Positions 38,213-47,920 are shown, numbered from the stretch's first letter. The stretch is DNA of 64,000 bases from Aquamicrobium defluvii (GCF_004363725.1 NZ_SNZF01000010.1:62001-126000); one strand, 5' to 3'. A program made the numbers and translations. The notes: a model not told the origin generated them from the letters alone.

Positions 38213-41002
38213 TCAGGACGCCTGTTTCTTCAAAAGCAGGATGCCGAGGCCGAACAGCACCGGCACGGCAATCAGCAGCGGGACGAACTGTGGGGCGAGA
38301 TCGCCGAATTCCAGCGCCTTCGAGAAGGCGCCGCGCGAAATGGTGACGAAATAGGTCGTCGGGTAGATGTTGCCGATGACCGCGCCAAAACCACGCAACG
38401 ACGAGACCGGATCGATCAGGCCCGAATACTGAACCGCGGGAATGAGCGTCAGCAGCGCCGTGGCGAAGATCGCCGCGATCTGGCTCTCGATGAAGGTGGA
38501 GATCACCAGCCCCATGCCGGTCGTGAAGATCACATAGAGTATCGCCGCCGCCGTGTAGGCCACGAAGCTTCCGGTGAACGGCACGCCGAATATGTAGACG
38601 GCGAAGAAGGACAGCATCACGAAGTTCAGCATGGCAAGCGCCACATAAGGCAACTGCTTGCCGAGCAGGAATTCCGTGCGGGTCACCGGCGTCACGTAGA
38701 AATTGACGATGGAACCCAGTTCCTTCTCGCGCACCACGCTCAGCACCGCCAGCATGGCCGGTATCATCAGCAGCAGGATGGGGATGATCGCGGGAACGAT
38801 CGCCACAAGGCTCTGGACATCGGGATTGTAGCGGTAACGCACCTCGAGCCGGAATTTTCCGACCGTGGCGGCATCGCCATAGATTTCGCGCGCCTTCTGC
38901 ATCAGCCACGTCTGATGCACACCCTGCACATAACCACGTACGGTTTCGGCGCGCATCGGCATGGCGCCATCCACCCATGCGCCGATCTGGACATTGGTGC
39001 CGCGCGATAGATCCCGCCCGAAGCCGGGCGGTATCTCGATGGCGAGGCTGAGCTTGCCGCTCGCCATGCGCCGGTCGAGATCGTCATAATCCCTGATCGG
39101 TTCTTTTTCGATGAAGTAGCGCGACCCGGCGAGCTGAAGCGCATAGTCGCGGCTGATGGTGGTGTCGTCGTGGTCGAGCACGGCGAAGGACAGGTCCTCG
39201 ACATCCATGCTGATGCCGAAGCTCACGACGAACATCAGAAGAACCGAGCCGATAATGGCGAGACTGGCGCGGATCGGATCACGGCGAAGCTCCAGCGCCT
39301 CGCGCTGCGTATAGGCGAACATGCGCCGGAAGCTGAAGAAGGCGCGGTCGGAGGTCTTTTCCGGCACGATCTCCGGTTCGGGCTCCATCGGCACATCGGC
39401 AGCGGGCTGCGGCTTGCCGGTGTCGCCGATCGCCTCTTCCAGATAGGCGACGAAAGCTTCCTCGAGCGTTTCCGCGCCCTTGCGCTCGATGATGCCGTTC
39501 GGCGTGTCCGACACCAGCACCTTGCCGGCATGCATGAGCGATATGCGGTCGCACAGAGCTGCCTCGTTCATGAAGTGGGTCGAGACGAAGATGGTGACCC
39601 CATCCTTGCGCGACAATTCGGCAAGGATTTCCCAGAATGCGTCGCGCGCCACCGGATCGACGCCCGATGTCGGTTCGTCGAGGATGAGGATTTCGGGCGA
39701 ATGGATCATTGCCACGGCCAGCGACAGGCGCTGGCGGATGCCGAGCGGCAGCGCTTCCGGCAGCGATTCCATCACGGCGGCGAGATCGAAGCGGCGCACC
39801 ATTTCCCCGATGCGGCCGGGGATGGTTTCCGGCGCCATGGCGAACAGGCGCGCATGGAGTTCGAGATTCTGGCGGACCGTGAGTTCCGAATAGAGCGAGA
39901 AGGCCTGGCTCATATAGCCGACGCGGCGGCGTATCTCCACGTCGCGCGTATCGACCTCGCGGCCGAACAGCATGGCCGTGCCTTCGCTCGCCGGCAAAAG
40001 GCCGGTCAGCACCTTCATGGTCGTGGTTTTGCCGCAGCCGTTGGAGCCGAGGAAGCCGAAGATTTCGCCGCGCGGAATCTCGAAGCTCACCTTGTCGACG
40101 GCGGTGAAGTTGCCGAAGCGCACGGTGACGTTTTGGGCGCCGATGGCGATGTCGCTTGCGGCATCGTCCGGGCGCGGCGGGATGACGACCTGCCTGTGGC
40201 CGCTGCGCTTCTCCTCGGGCAGCAGCGCCACGAAGGCGGCGTCGAGATTGTCGGTGCCGGTCTTTGCCAGCAATTCCGCCGGCGTGCCGGTGGCAAGGAC
40301 CTTGCCGTCGTCCATGGCGACAAGCCAGTCGAAGCGCTCGGCCTCTTCCATGTAGGCGGTGGCGACGATGACGCTCATGCCTTCACGCTCGCCGCGAATA
40401 TCGTCGATGAGTTCCCAAAATTGCCGGCGTGACAGCGGATCGACGCCGGTGGTCGGCTCATCGAGGATCAGCAGGTCGGGGTCGTGAATCAGCGAGCAGC
40501 AAAGGCTGGTCTTCTGCTTCATGCCGCCGGAAAGCTTGCCCGCAGGGCGCGGTGCGAAGGGCGACATGCCGGTGCGCGCCAGAAGCGTGTCGATGCGATG
40601 CTTGCGCTCTTCCTTCGAGTGACCGAACAGCCGCCCGAAGAAGTCGATGTTCTCGAAAACCGACAGTGTCGGATAGAGGTTGCGGCCGAGGCCCTGAGGC
40701 ATGTAGGCGATGCTGGAATAAGCCTCGCGCCGATGGCGGCGGTCTGCAATGTCGCCGCCCAGCACCTCGACGCGGCCTTCCTGTATCACGCGCGCGCCGG
40801 CGACGAGCGACAGGAGGCTCGACTTGCCCACGCCGTCCGGGCCGATCAGGCCGACCATGCAGCCAGCCGGAATGTCGAGATCGATCCCGTCCAGCGCGCG
40901 CACGGCGCCATAGCTCAGCCCGACATTCTTCAGCCGCGCGACCAACTCGCCGCCCGGCTTCGCGCCCGATGGCGTCGCGGCTCCGGCAGCTTCTGCGATC
41001 AC
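38213..41002 (-). CDS. rbbA: RbbA-like tandem ABC ATPase fused to ABC-2 permease
   Basis: About 929 residues with two ATPase domains followed by a membrane domain. The first has Walker [13 protein letters not shown] and signature [11 protein letters not shown]; the second has [12 protein letters not shown] and [10 protein letters not shown] in place of a canonical signature. The last 370 residues form an ABC-2 permease ending ...LLLKKQAS. E. coli RbbA has this layout. The GTG at 41002 is preferred because it overlaps the HlyD stop (GTGA); an ATG at 41035 in frame is the alternative. The three genes HlyD-RbbA-YhhJ are tightly packed, so they form one export system. Confidence 0.9.
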   Translation of the reverse strand: MIAEAAGAATPSGAKPGGELVARLKNVGLSYGAVRALDGIDLDIPAGCMVGLIGPDGVGKSSLLSLVAGARVIQEGRVEVLGGDIADRRHRREAYSSIAYMPQGLGRNLYPTLSVFENIDFFGRLFGHSKEERKHRIDTLLARTGMSPFAPRPAGKLSGGMKQKTSLCCSLIHDPDLLILDEPTTGVDPLSRRQFWELIDDIRGEREGMSVIVATAYMEEAERFDWLVAMDDGKVLATGTPAELLAKTGTDNLDAAFVALLPEEKRSGHRQVVIPPRPDDAASDIAIGAQNVTVRFGNFTAVDKVSFEIPRGEIFGFLGSNGCGKTTTMKVLTGLLPASEGTAMLFGREVDTRDVEIRRRVGYMSQAFSLYSELTVRQNLELHARLFAMAPETIPGRIGEMVRRFDLAAVMESLPEALPLGIRQRLSLAVAMIHSPEILILDEPTSGVDPVARDAFWEILAELSRKDGVTIFVSTHFMNEAALCDRISLMHAGKVLVSDTPNGIIERKGAETLEEAFVAYLEEAIGDTGKPQPAADVPMEPEPEIVPEKTSDRAFFSFRRMFAYTQREALELRRDPIRASLAIIGSVLLMFVVSFGISMDVEDLSFAVLDHDDTTISRDYALQLAGSRYFIEKEPIRDYDDLDRRMASGKLSLAIEIPPGFGRDLSRGTNVQIGAWVDGAMPMRAETVRGYVQGVHQTWLMQKAREIYGDAATVGKFRLEVRYRYNPDVQSLVAIVPAIIPILLLMIPAMLAVLSVVREKELGSIVNFYVTPVTRTEFLLGKQLPYVALAMLNFVMLSFFAVYIFGVPFTGSFVAYTAAAILYVIFTTGMGLVISTFIESQIAAIFATALLTLIPAVQYSGLIDPVSSLRGFGAVIGNIYPTTYFVTISRGAFSKALEFGDLAPQFVPLLIAVPVLFGLGILLLKKQAS

Positions 41003-42066
41003 GGCGAGACAACCTCGCGCAGCTGTGCCGGCCATTCGGCCTCAGGGTCGAGCTTGACGTAGGCCACGCCCGGGAGGCCGGTCTTGACGTACTGGATGTA
41101 CTGCCGCAGCAGCTCTGGAGAGATCTGCGCCTTGACGCGGAACATCAGCTTCTGGCGCTCTTCCTCCGTCTCCACGGTCTTGGGCGTGAACTGCGCAACG
41201 TCGGCGACGAAGCTCACTTTCGCCGGAATGACATATTGAGGAACGGCGTCGAGCACGATCCGCACCTCCGTGCCCATGGCGACGCGGCCGGCCTGTGCCG
41301 TCGGCAGGAAGAAGGTCATGTAGACGTCGCCGACATCGACCAGATTGAGCACGCGCCCGCCGCTGGGCAGAATCTCGCCCGGCTGAGCGACACGGTACTG
41401 CACGCGCCCGGCGCGCGGAGCGGTAAGAACGGCGTCGTTGATGTCGGCGCTGATGCTTTCGATGGCCGCCCTGGCCGCATCGACCGCGGCTTCGGCGTCC
41501 ACCACCTGCGCCTGTGCGGCGCTGATGCCGGCTTCGGTTGCGGCAAGCTGCGCGCGCGCCGCGTTGACGGCGGCAGCGGCTTCGAGCGCGGCCGCGCGAT
41601 CGTTGTCGAGCAATTGCTGGGAGAGGTTGCCGGTACGGGCGAGCTGCTCGGAGCGAACGAGCTTCTTGTCGATGACGTCCTGCTGCGCTTCACGCTGAGC
41701 CACGACCGCCTGCGCAGCCGCGTTTTCTGACTCGCGCTGCTTCACCAGGGCATGGGCGGTCTCGATCCCGATGGTCGCGCGCTTGAGTTGCGCTTCGAGC
41801 TGGCGACGCTGCGCCTCCATCTGCTCGGTATCCATGCGCGCCAGAACTGCGCCAGCCTCCACGAAGACACCTTCATCGGCCATGATTTCCTTGATGCGCC
41901 CCGGCGTGCGGGCGGATATGTCGATCTCGACCGCCTCGATGCGCCCGTTTCCGGACGCGATGCCTGCTGGCAGGGCGGAGCTGTCGTAATATCTCCAGAA
42001 ATAGTACCCGCCGCCGACCACCGCGGCCGCCACGATGGCCAGAATCCAGTTCTTCGCAGACTTCAT
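40999..42066 (-). CDS. HlyD/EmrA-family membrane fusion protein (YhiI-like)
   Basis: A 355-residue periplasmic adaptor. One N-terminal membrane segment ([18 protein letters not shown]) anchors it. A biotinyl-lipoyl-like half ([21 protein letters not shown]) is followed by long coiled-coil helices ([17 protein letters not shown] through [15 protein letters not shown]) and the return strand [18 protein letters not shown]. It links the RbbA/YhhJ pump to the outer membrane. ATG 42066 is preferred over an upstream in-frame ATG because it starts the membrane anchor directly. Confidence 0.92.
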   Translation of the reverse strand: MKSAKNWILAIVAAAVVGGGYYFWRYYDSSALPAGIASGNGRIEAVEIDISARTPGRIKEIMADEGVFVEAGAVLARMDTEQMEAQRRQLEAQLKRATIGIETAHALVKQRESENAAAQAVVAQREAQQDVIDKKLVRSEQLARTGNLSQQLLDNDRAAALEAAAAVNAARAQLAATEAGISAAQAQVVDAEAAVDAARAAIESISADINDAVLTAPRAGRVQYRVAQPGEILPSGGRVLNLVDVGDVYMTFFLPTAQAGRVAMGTEVRIVLDAVPQYVIPAKVSFVADVAQFTPKTVETEEERQKLMFRVKAQISPELLRQYIQYVKTGLPGVAYVKLDPEAEWPAQLREVVSP

Positions 42067-42270
42067 GATGCTGTAATCCCTGCAATTGTGGCCGCGACAA
42101 GCTTGCATTCAGGATGGTGCGTGCGCACCAGAACCCACGCCGACCGGAATCGGATGTCCCTCATATGACCCTCTCGCTGCCTGACCCACCGAAATCCGGT
42201 GGCCATGGTTCTCAAAAATTCCTGTCTCCGGCCCAGCCGGCAGTCCGTAGCCCCGGCCGCATGGCCCCCG

Positions 42271-42594
42271 TCAGCCTGTCTGCCTCGACGAGGCGATGAG
42301 CGCAACGTTCCTGTCGAAGGCACGCCTGCCTTCGTCGAGCCAGCCGGTCACCATTTCGCGGGTGAAATCCCTGCCGCAGGCGATCACATCGGATGGTTGT
42401 CCGGCCTCCGACAGTTTCCTGGCATAGTCGGCCTGCAACTGGAGCTGCCGTGCCGCAGCACTCAGTGCGTCGCGGCAGAGACCGGCGCAGAACCGCACCT
42501 GAACTGCCGAGGCCGTAGCCAGCCAATCGGTGCCGAACAGTGAAGGAAACGGGACATCCTGCGGCTGCGCGTCTCGATTTTTCCCTTCAGCCAT
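42271..42594 (-). CDS. Small phasin-like protein
   Basis: A 107-residue, mainly helical protein. It shows no enzyme motif, but the amphipathic stretch QLQLQADYARKLSEA followed by CGRDFTREMVTGWLDEGRRAFD resembles phasin-type granule proteins. It is divergent from a TetR-PHA synthase operon, which supports a link to polyhydroxyalkanoate granules. ATG 42594 has GAGGAG at good spacing; a GTG at 42603 is possible. The phasin call is an inference from composition and context. Confidence 0.55.
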   Translation of the reverse strand: MAEGKNRDAQPQDVPFPSLFGTDWLATASAVQVRFCAGLCRDALSAAARQLQLQADYARKLSEAGQPSDVIACGRDFTREMVTGWLDEGRRAFDRNVALIASSRQTG

Positions 42595-42659
42595 CGCGTT
42601 CACTCCTCGAAATCAGAGAGACTGTAGAGATACAATCCGCGCAATGGGTGCAATCGTCA

Positions 42660-42683
42660 TTGATCTATGTCAACAGTGTTGAC
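42660..42683. promoter_or_regulatory. FNR/FixK-type box overlapping a GTCAACA-TGTTGAC palindrome
   Basis: TTGAT-CTAT-GTCAA at 42660-42673 fits the anaerobox pattern TTGAY-N4-RTCAA recognised by FNR and FixK proteins. Overlapping it, GTCAACA-G-TGTTGAC (42669-42683) is a perfect inverted repeat that could be the operator of the adjacent TetR protein. Both lie in the 150-bp divergent region between the phasin-like gene and the TetR gene. Confidence 0.55.
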
Positions 42684-42744
42684 CTCTTATGGCGCTAGAA
42701 GCAAGCTGCATTGCGAAGGCTCCCTCGCGACAACGGATTGATCA

Positions 42745-43464
42745 ATGACCGGCCCGCAAGCCATTACAGCAGAAAGCCCCGCGCCCGGTTCCGGCGACAC
42801 GACCAGAGACCGTATCCTCAAGGCGGCGATGGCGCGGTTCTCCACGCAGTCCTACAGCACCACCTCGCTGCGCGATCTCGCGTCCGATGTCGGTGTCGAC
42901 GTGGCCTATGTGCACCGCTGCTTCGGCTCGAAGCGGAATTTGTTCCGGGCTTCCATCCGTGCGGCGATGCGCCCGGACTGGATGTTCGCCGGCGACGGTC
43001 ACGCGCTGGCACTCACGCTGGCGAGGCAGATGCTGGGCGAAGCGCCGCGCAGCGAGATACGCATGCTCGACATCGTCTTCCGGTCCTTTTCGAGCCCCGA
43101 TGCCTCGCAGGTGCTGCGTGAGGTGCTGATGGAAGATTTCATCAGCCCGCTCATCGCAGCGCATCCGCATGTCACCGAGCGGCAGGCCGCGCTTGTCGCG
43201 GCTTTTGCGGCAGGTGTCAGCATTCTGCACGACGTGATCGGCAGCGAGCCGCTGCTCGAAGGCGGTGACGGCGAGGCGGAACGCCTCGTCGTACAGGCGC
43301 TTGGCCAGTTGCTGGGCAATGGCCGCCTTGCCGAACCCTCTTCTCCTTTGTGGAAAGGTGAATCCAGTGAATGCTCAAACGTCTCCCAAGACCCGCACCC
43401 CGGCCAGAAGCCAGACGCAACTCCGGAAAACCGGCAAAAGTGCCGCTATGCCGCGGACGATTGA
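42745..43464 (+). CDS. TetR/AcrR-family transcriptional regulator
   Basis: A 239-residue regulator. The N-terminal TetR helix-turn-helix reads DRILKAAMARFSTQSYSTTSLRDLASDVGVDVAYVHRCFGSKRNLF, split across residues 18-65. The C-terminal ligand domain is not recognisable to substrate. An inverted repeat 60 bases upstream is a likely operator. Its last 98 bases overlap the preferred GTG start of the PHA synthase gene, and the final 45 residues (after LLGNGRLAEPSSP) look non-conserved, so the true end of function may come earlier. Confidence 0.88.
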   Translation: MTGPQAITAESPAPGSGDTTRDRILKAAMARFSTQSYSTTSLRDLASDVGVDVAYVHRCFGSKRNLFRASIRAAMRPDWMFAGDGHALALTLARQMLGEAPRSEIRMLDIVFRSFSSPDASQVLREVLMEDFISPLIAAHPHVTERQAALVAAFAAGVSILHDVIGSEPLLEGGDGEAERLVVQALGQLLGNGRLAEPSSPLWKGESSECSNVSQDPHPGQKPDATPENRQKCRYAADD

Positions 43465-45199
43465 CGAGAGCGTCTCGTCAGAAGCCTACCGCGCCATCGA
43501 CCAGATGCGCGAGGCGCTGAGCGCGCATCTCACCGGAGGGCTGTCGCCGGCCTCGCTCGCACTCGCGCTCATCGACTGGTACATCCATCTTGCCGCAGCC
43601 CCAGGCAAGCGCCTTGAGCTGATCGACAAGGCCGTGCGCAAGTCTGCCCGGCTTTCCACCTATCTGGCGGCGGCCGGTGTCGACCCCGAAACGCCACCCT
43701 GCATAGAGCCGCTGCCCGGCGACTACCGTTTCAGGGCGCAAGCCTGGTCGCAGCAGCCCTTCTCTTCCTTTGCACAATCCTTCCTGCTGGCACAGCAATG
43801 GTGGCACAATGCAACTCATGAAGTGCCGGGTGTAACCCCGCATCACGAGGATGTCGTGTCGTTCATGGCGCGCCAGATGCTTGACGTCTTCTCCCCGTCC
43901 AACAACCCGTTCACCAATCCGGAAGTGCTTTCCAAAACCATCGAGGCCGGCGGCACGAACTTTGTCAAAGGCTTCCAGAACTGGATGGAAGATGCCGCAC
44001 GGGCTGCTTCGGGCCGTCCGCCGGTCGGCACGGAGAACTTCACGCCGGGCGAGGAGGTTGCCGTCACACCGGGCAAGGTGGTGTATCGCAACCATCTGAT
44101 CGAATTGATCCAGTATGAGCCGGCTACCGACAAGGTGCTTGCCGAGCCGGTGCTGATCGTGCCGGCGTGGATCATGAAATACTACATTCTCGACCTGTCG
44201 CCACACAACTCGCTGGTGCGCTATCTGGTGGAGAAGGGCCACACGGTGTTCTGCATCTCGTGGCGCAACCCGACCGCGGACGACCGCAACCTGACAATGG
44301 ACGACTATCGCAAGCTCGGCGTCATGGCCGCGCTCGATGCGATCAATGCCATCGTGCCGGACCGGAAGATCCATGCGACGGGCTATTGCCTGGGCGGCAC
44401 GCTGCTTTCGATAGCGGCCGCCGCAATGGCGCAGCACAGGGACGACAGGCTGGCCTCCCTCACCCTGTTCGCAGCGCAGACCGACTTTGCCGAGCCGGGC
44501 GAACTTGCGCTTTTCATCGATCACAGCCAGCTTCATTTCCTTGAAAGCATGATGTGGAACCGCGGCTACCTCTCGGCCGACCAGATGGCCGGCGCCTTCC
44601 AGCTTCTGCGCTCCAACGACCTCATCTGGTCGCGGATCGTGCGCGATTACATGCTGGGCGAACGCACGCCGATGAACGACCTCATGGCGTGGAACGCGGA
44701 TTCCACCCGCATGCCCTACAGGATGCATGCGGAGTACCTGAAGCGGCTGTATCTCGACAACGAGCTTGCCACCGCCCGTTTCATGGTGGATGGCCGCCCG
44801 GCCGCACTGCAGAACGTGAGGGTGCCGATGTTCGTCGTCGGCACCGAGCGCGACCATGTGGCGCCATGGCAATCGGTCTACAAGATCCATCACCTGACCG
44901 ATACGGACCTCGTCTTCGTGCTGACAAGCGGCGGTCATAATGCCGGCATCGTCAGCGAGCCGGGTCACAAGGGGCGTCGCTACCGGTTCGCGGAGAGGCG
45001 CCAGCACGATCCTTACCTCGACCCGCAGGAGTGGGTCGAGACGGCTTCCGCCCGCGATGGCTCGTGGTGGCTGGAATGGTCGGACTGGCTGCTCGGGCGC
45101 TCGACGCAGGAGCGCGTTGCTCCGCCCGCGACGGGTGCGGCCGACAAGCGCTATGCGCCGCTCGAAGACGCCCCCGGCACCTATGTGTTTCAGCGATAG
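43367..45199 (+). CDS. phaC: Poly(3-hydroxyalkanoate) synthase family protein (PhaC-like)
   Basis: About 610 residues. The lipase-like box GYCLGG carries the nucleophile Cys341 as in PHA synthases (Cys instead of Ser). The PhaC N-domain (SLALALIDWYIHLAAAPGKRLEL, PFSSFAQSFLLAQQWWHNAT) is followed by VPAWIMKYYILDLSPHNSLV, DDYRKLGVMAALDAI, and the catalytic His region SGGHNAGIVSEPG. GTG 43367 follows GGAAAGG; ATG 43448, just before the TetR stop, is an alternative. It is followed at once by a MaoC-Pta fusion and an acyl kinase gene, so it may polymerise or handle 3-hydroxyacyl-CoA in this operon. Confidence 0.9.
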   Translation: MNAQTSPKTRTPARSQTQLRKTGKSAAMPRTIDESVSSEAYRAIDQMREALSAHLTGGLSPASLALALIDWYIHLAAAPGKRLELIDKAVRKSARLSTYLAAAGVDPETPPCIEPLPGDYRFRAQAWSQQPFSSFAQSFLLAQQWWHNATHEVPGVTPHHEDVVSFMARQMLDVFSPSNNPFTNPEVLSKTIEAGGTNFVKGFQNWMEDAARAASGRPPVGTENFTPGEEVAVTPGKVVYRNHLIELIQYEPATDKVLAEPVLIVPAWIMKYYILDLSPHNSLVRYLVEKGHTVFCISWRNPTADDRNLTMDDYRKLGVMAALDAINAIVPDRKIHATGYCLGGTLLSIAAAAMAQHRDDRLASLTLFAAQTDFAEPGELALFIDHSQLHFLESMMWNRGYLSADQMAGAFQLLRSNDLIWSRIVRDYMLGERTPMNDLMAWNADSTRMPYRMHAEYLKRLYLDNELATARFMVDGRPAALQNVRVPMFVVGTERDHVAPWQSVYKIHHLTDTDLVFVLTSGGHNAGIVSEPGHKGRRYRFAERRQHDPYLDPQEWVETASARDGSWWLEWSDWLLGRSTQERVAPPATGAADKRYAPLEDAPGTYVFQR

Positions 45200-45206
45200 G
45201 ATCATC

Positions 45207-46613
45207 ATGCAGGACCAGCTTCTGACCAACCGCACCTTCGACCAGCTTCAGATCGGCGACAGCGCCTCCATAGTGCGTGTCGTTGGCCGCGACGACATCG
45301 AACTGTTCGCGACCGTCTCCGGCGATGTGAATCCGGTGCATCTCGACGCTGCCTTCGCCTCGACCGGTTTTTTCGGCCATATCGTCGCCCACGGCATGTG
45401 GACTGGCGCTCTGGTCTCCTCTGTCCTCGGCACCAGGCTGCCCGGTCCCGGCACGATCTATCTCGGGCAGGAATTGCATTTCCTCAAACCCGTTGTGCCC
45501 GGCGATACCATCACCGCCAGCGCAACCGTGAAGGAGAAACGGCCTGCCGAGCGCATCGTGCTGCTCGACACCATCTGTACCAACCAGAAGGGCGAGGAAG
45601 TGCTTTCCGGCATCGCAACTGTCGTGGCGCCGGACCGGACCATAAAATGGCCGGCCGCAAAGCTGCCCGACGTGTCGTTGCGGAGGCATGAACGATACGA
45701 GGCATTCGTGCGCGAGGCGAGAAACCTGCCTTCGATCCGTGCGGCGATCGTGCATCCCTGCTCGCCCGCTGCCGTTCTTGGTGCGGTGGAAGTGCGCGAC
45801 GAAGGTCTGTTCGAGCCATTGCTGATCGGTCCGGAGGCGAAGATACGTGCGGCGGCGGAAGCCGCCGGAGCCGATCTTTCCGGCATCGCCATCGAGTCGG
45901 TCGAGCACAGCCATGCAGCGGCAGCGCGCGCGGTCGAACTGGCCGTGGCCGGCAAGGTTTCCGTTCTGGTCAAGGGCAGCCTGCATTCGGACGAACTGCT
46001 GGGGGCCGTGGTGGCGAAGGATTCCGGCCTGCGGACCGAGCGGCGCATCAGCCATGCCTATGGCATGGATATCCCCGCCTATTCCAAGCCGCTGATCATT
46101 ACAGACGCCGCCATCAACATCCAGCCGAGCCTGGAGCAGAAACGCGATATCTGCCAGAACGCCATTGATCTCTTGCATATATTGGGCGTCGAGACACCGC
46201 GTGTCGCCGTTCTTGCCGCGGTGGAGACGGTGAACCCAAAAATGCAGGTGACGCTCGATGCCGCTGCCCTCACCGTGATGGCGGCACGCGGCCAGATCAC
46301 CGGGGCGAAGGTGGACGGCCCCCTTGCCTTCGACAATGCCATCAGCATGGATGCGGCAAGGACCAAGGGCATCGTGTCCGATGTCGCCGGTCAGGCCGAC
46401 ATCCTGCTTACCCCCGATCTGGAATCGGGCAACATGCTGGCCAAGCAGCTCATTCATTTTGCCGGCGCGACGGCGGCCGGGCTGGTGCTTGGCGCCCGCG
46501 TTCCGATCGTGCTGACCAGCCGGTCCGACCCGCTCAGCGCCCGTATCGCGTCGGCGGCTCTGGCCAAGCTTGTCGCGGCCAGAAAATCTCTCGCGGGGAA
46601 GCTGCCGGCATGA
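45207..46613 (+). CDS. Fused MaoC-like enoyl-CoA hydratase and phosphate acetyl/butyryltransferase
   Basis: A 468-residue bifunctional protein. Residues 1-150 are a MaoC hotdog domain with the hydratase motif ATVSGDVNPVHLDAAFA and HGMWTGAL. Residues 160-468 are a phosphotransacylase domain (PTA_PTB) with IVHPCSPAAVLGA, VLVKGSLHSDELLGAVV and ITDAAINIQPSLEQKRDI. Together they could hydrate enoyl-CoA and swap CoA for phosphate on an acyl group. An AGGATC ribosome site precedes the ATG. It overlaps the kinase gene (ATGA at 46610-46613), giving a route from acyl-CoA to acyl-phosphate to ATP. Confidence 0.92.
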   Translation: MQDQLLTNRTFDQLQIGDSASIVRVVGRDDIELFATVSGDVNPVHLDAAFASTGFFGHIVAHGMWTGALVSSVLGTRLPGPGTIYLGQELHFLKPVVPGDTITASATVKEKRPAERIVLLDTICTNQKGEEVLSGIATVVAPDRTIKWPAAKLPDVSLRRHERYEAFVREARNLPSIRAAIVHPCSPAAVLGAVEVRDEGLFEPLLIGPEAKIRAAAEAAGADLSGIAIESVEHSHAAAARAVELAVAGKVSVLVKGSLHSDELLGAVVAKDSGLRTERRISHAYGMDIPAYSKPLIITDAAINIQPSLEQKRDICQNAIDLLHILGVETPRVAVLAAVETVNPKMQVTLDAAALTVMAARGQITGAKVDGPLAFDNAISMDAARTKGIVSDVAGQADILLTPDLESGNMLAKQLIHFAGATAAGLVLGARVPIVLTSRSDPLSARIASAALAKLVAARKSLAGKLPA

Positions 46614-47797
46614 GCCAGAAAATGCTTGTAACCTTCAATGCCGGCTCATCGACGGTGAAGATCGGCCTGTTCGCGCTCGATCAGGGAACGGCCCGGCGTA
46701 TCGGCAAGGGCATGATCGATTTCCGCAAGGCCCCGCTTCGCTTCGAGCTGTCCGAAGGGCCCGACCGCTTCGACGTGGAGCTCAAGGCCCGGCCCGGCGG
46801 TGAACTGGACGAGGTTCTGGGCGAAGCCTTCGAACGGCTGTCATGGCATTACGACCTCGACGATGTCGCCGCCATCGGCCATCGCGTCGTGCATGGCGGC
46901 GATCTGTTCACCGGTCCTGTCGCGGTCGACGGGGAAAGCCTGGCGCGCATGGAGGAACTGGTGGCGCTCGCGCCCCTCCACCAGCCGCAGGCGCTGAAGC
47001 TAATCTACGCCATTGCCCGGTTGCGGCCCGGCATAAGGCAGACCGCTTCCTTCGACACCGCCTTCCATCGCACCAATGCCGAAATCGTACGGCGCTTCGC
47101 CCTGCCGCGCGAGTTGCACGATCAGGGCATCAGGCGCTACGGTTTCCATGGCCTGTCCTACAAGTTCATTGCCACAGAGCTGGCGCGGCGCGATGCGAAG
47201 GCGGCATCGGGCAAGGTGGTCGCCGCGCATCTCGGTTCGGGGGCCAGCCTGTGCGGGCTGGACAACGGCATCAGCCGCGACACCAGCATGGGCTTTTCCA
47301 CGCTCGATGGCGTGCCGATGGCAACCCGCTGCGGCGCGCTCGACGCGGGCGTGCTTCTGCATCTCATGGGTGCCGGCGGAAGCACGCTGGATGACGTCGA
47401 GGACTTACTTTACAACCGTTCCGGCCTGCTTGGTCTGTCCGGTATCAGCGCCGACAGCCGCGTTCTGCTGGAGAGCGACAGGCCGCAGGCGCGCGAAGCG
47501 ATCGAAGTCTTCACGTTCCGCATCGCCGGCGAGATCGCCCGGCTGGCCACCACGCTCGGCGGGCTCGATGCCATCGTCTTTACCGCCGGCGTGGGCGAGC
47601 ATCAGCCCGCCGTGCGCGCCGATATCTGCAAACGGCTGGAATGGCTCGGCGTCGATATCGACCGGATTGCGAACGCGGCCAATGCAACTTCCATCGGCAG
47701 CGAGAGAAGCCGTGTTTCCGTCTTCGTCATCCCGACCGATGAGGAACAGGTGATCGCCGACGAGGCCCTGTCCATCGCCAATGGCGCCCGCCCCTGA
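46610..47797 (+). CDS. ackA: Acetate/propionate kinase family protein
   Basis: A 395-residue acyl kinase that makes ATP from acetyl- or propionyl-phosphate, or the reverse. It has the N-terminal phosphate loop FNAGSSTVKIGLF, GHRVVHGGD, QTASFDTAFHRTNAEIVRRF, the YGFHGLSYKFIA stretch and VVAAHLGSGASLCG. DTSMGFSTLDGVPMATRCGALDAG and FTAGVGEHQPAVRADI complete the family set. It overlaps the MaoC-Pta gene and so forms one coupled unit with it. Whether acetate, propionate or butyrate is preferred cannot be told. Confidence 0.95.
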   Translation: MSQKMLVTFNAGSSTVKIGLFALDQGTARRIGKGMIDFRKAPLRFELSEGPDRFDVELKARPGGELDEVLGEAFERLSWHYDLDDVAAIGHRVVHGGDLFTGPVAVDGESLARMEELVALAPLHQPQALKLIYAIARLRPGIRQTASFDTAFHRTNAEIVRRFALPRELHDQGIRRYGFHGLSYKFIATELARRDAKAASGKVVAAHLGSGASLCGLDNGISRDTSMGFSTLDGVPMATRCGALDAGVLLHLMGAGGSTLDDVEDLLYNRSGLLGLSGISADSRVLLESDRPQAREAIEVFTFRIAGEIARLATTLGGLDAIVFTAGVGEHQPAVRADICKRLEWLGVDIDRIANAANATSIGSERSRVSVFVIPTDEEQVIADEALSIANGARP

Positions 47798-47820
47798 CGC
47801 TGGGGGGCGGCCGGCAATTT

Positions 47821-47845
47821 CGCGGCTGTCGGTTTGTCAGCCGCG
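47821..47845 (+). terminator. Stem-loop after the kinase gene
   Basis: A perfect 8-bp stem (CGCGGCTG/CAGCCGCG, 47821-47828 with 47838-47845) with a 9-base loop lies 23 bases after the kinase stop. No T-run follows; it also overlaps the stop codon of the leftward gene fragment. Confidence 0.45.
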
Positions 47846-47920
47846 CGGGGGCTGCATCTGCACAAAGCGCTTGCGGAACCAGTCGCGCAGCATCTCCTTC
47901 TCATAGGCGAACCGTTCGGA
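47837..47920 (-). pseudogene. C-terminal fragment of an unknown gene cut by the IS6-family element
   Basis: Reading left from the element's left end, a frame gives SERFAYEKEMLRDWFRKRF and then VQMQPPRG before TGA at 47837-47839. It reads like a real protein tail (charged, amphipathic, no rare-codon look) but starts abruptly at the inverted repeat, with no start codon in host DNA. The rest of the gene is missing; sequence right of the element does not continue it. I cannot name the family. Confidence 0.5.

Noticed and set aside
37235-39010. Plus-strand open frame of nearly 600 codons opposite the ABC-2 and RbbA genes
   Set aside because: Sequence is dominated by His, Gln, Arg and Asp repeats typical of antisense reading; the minus-strand proteins carry clear motifs.
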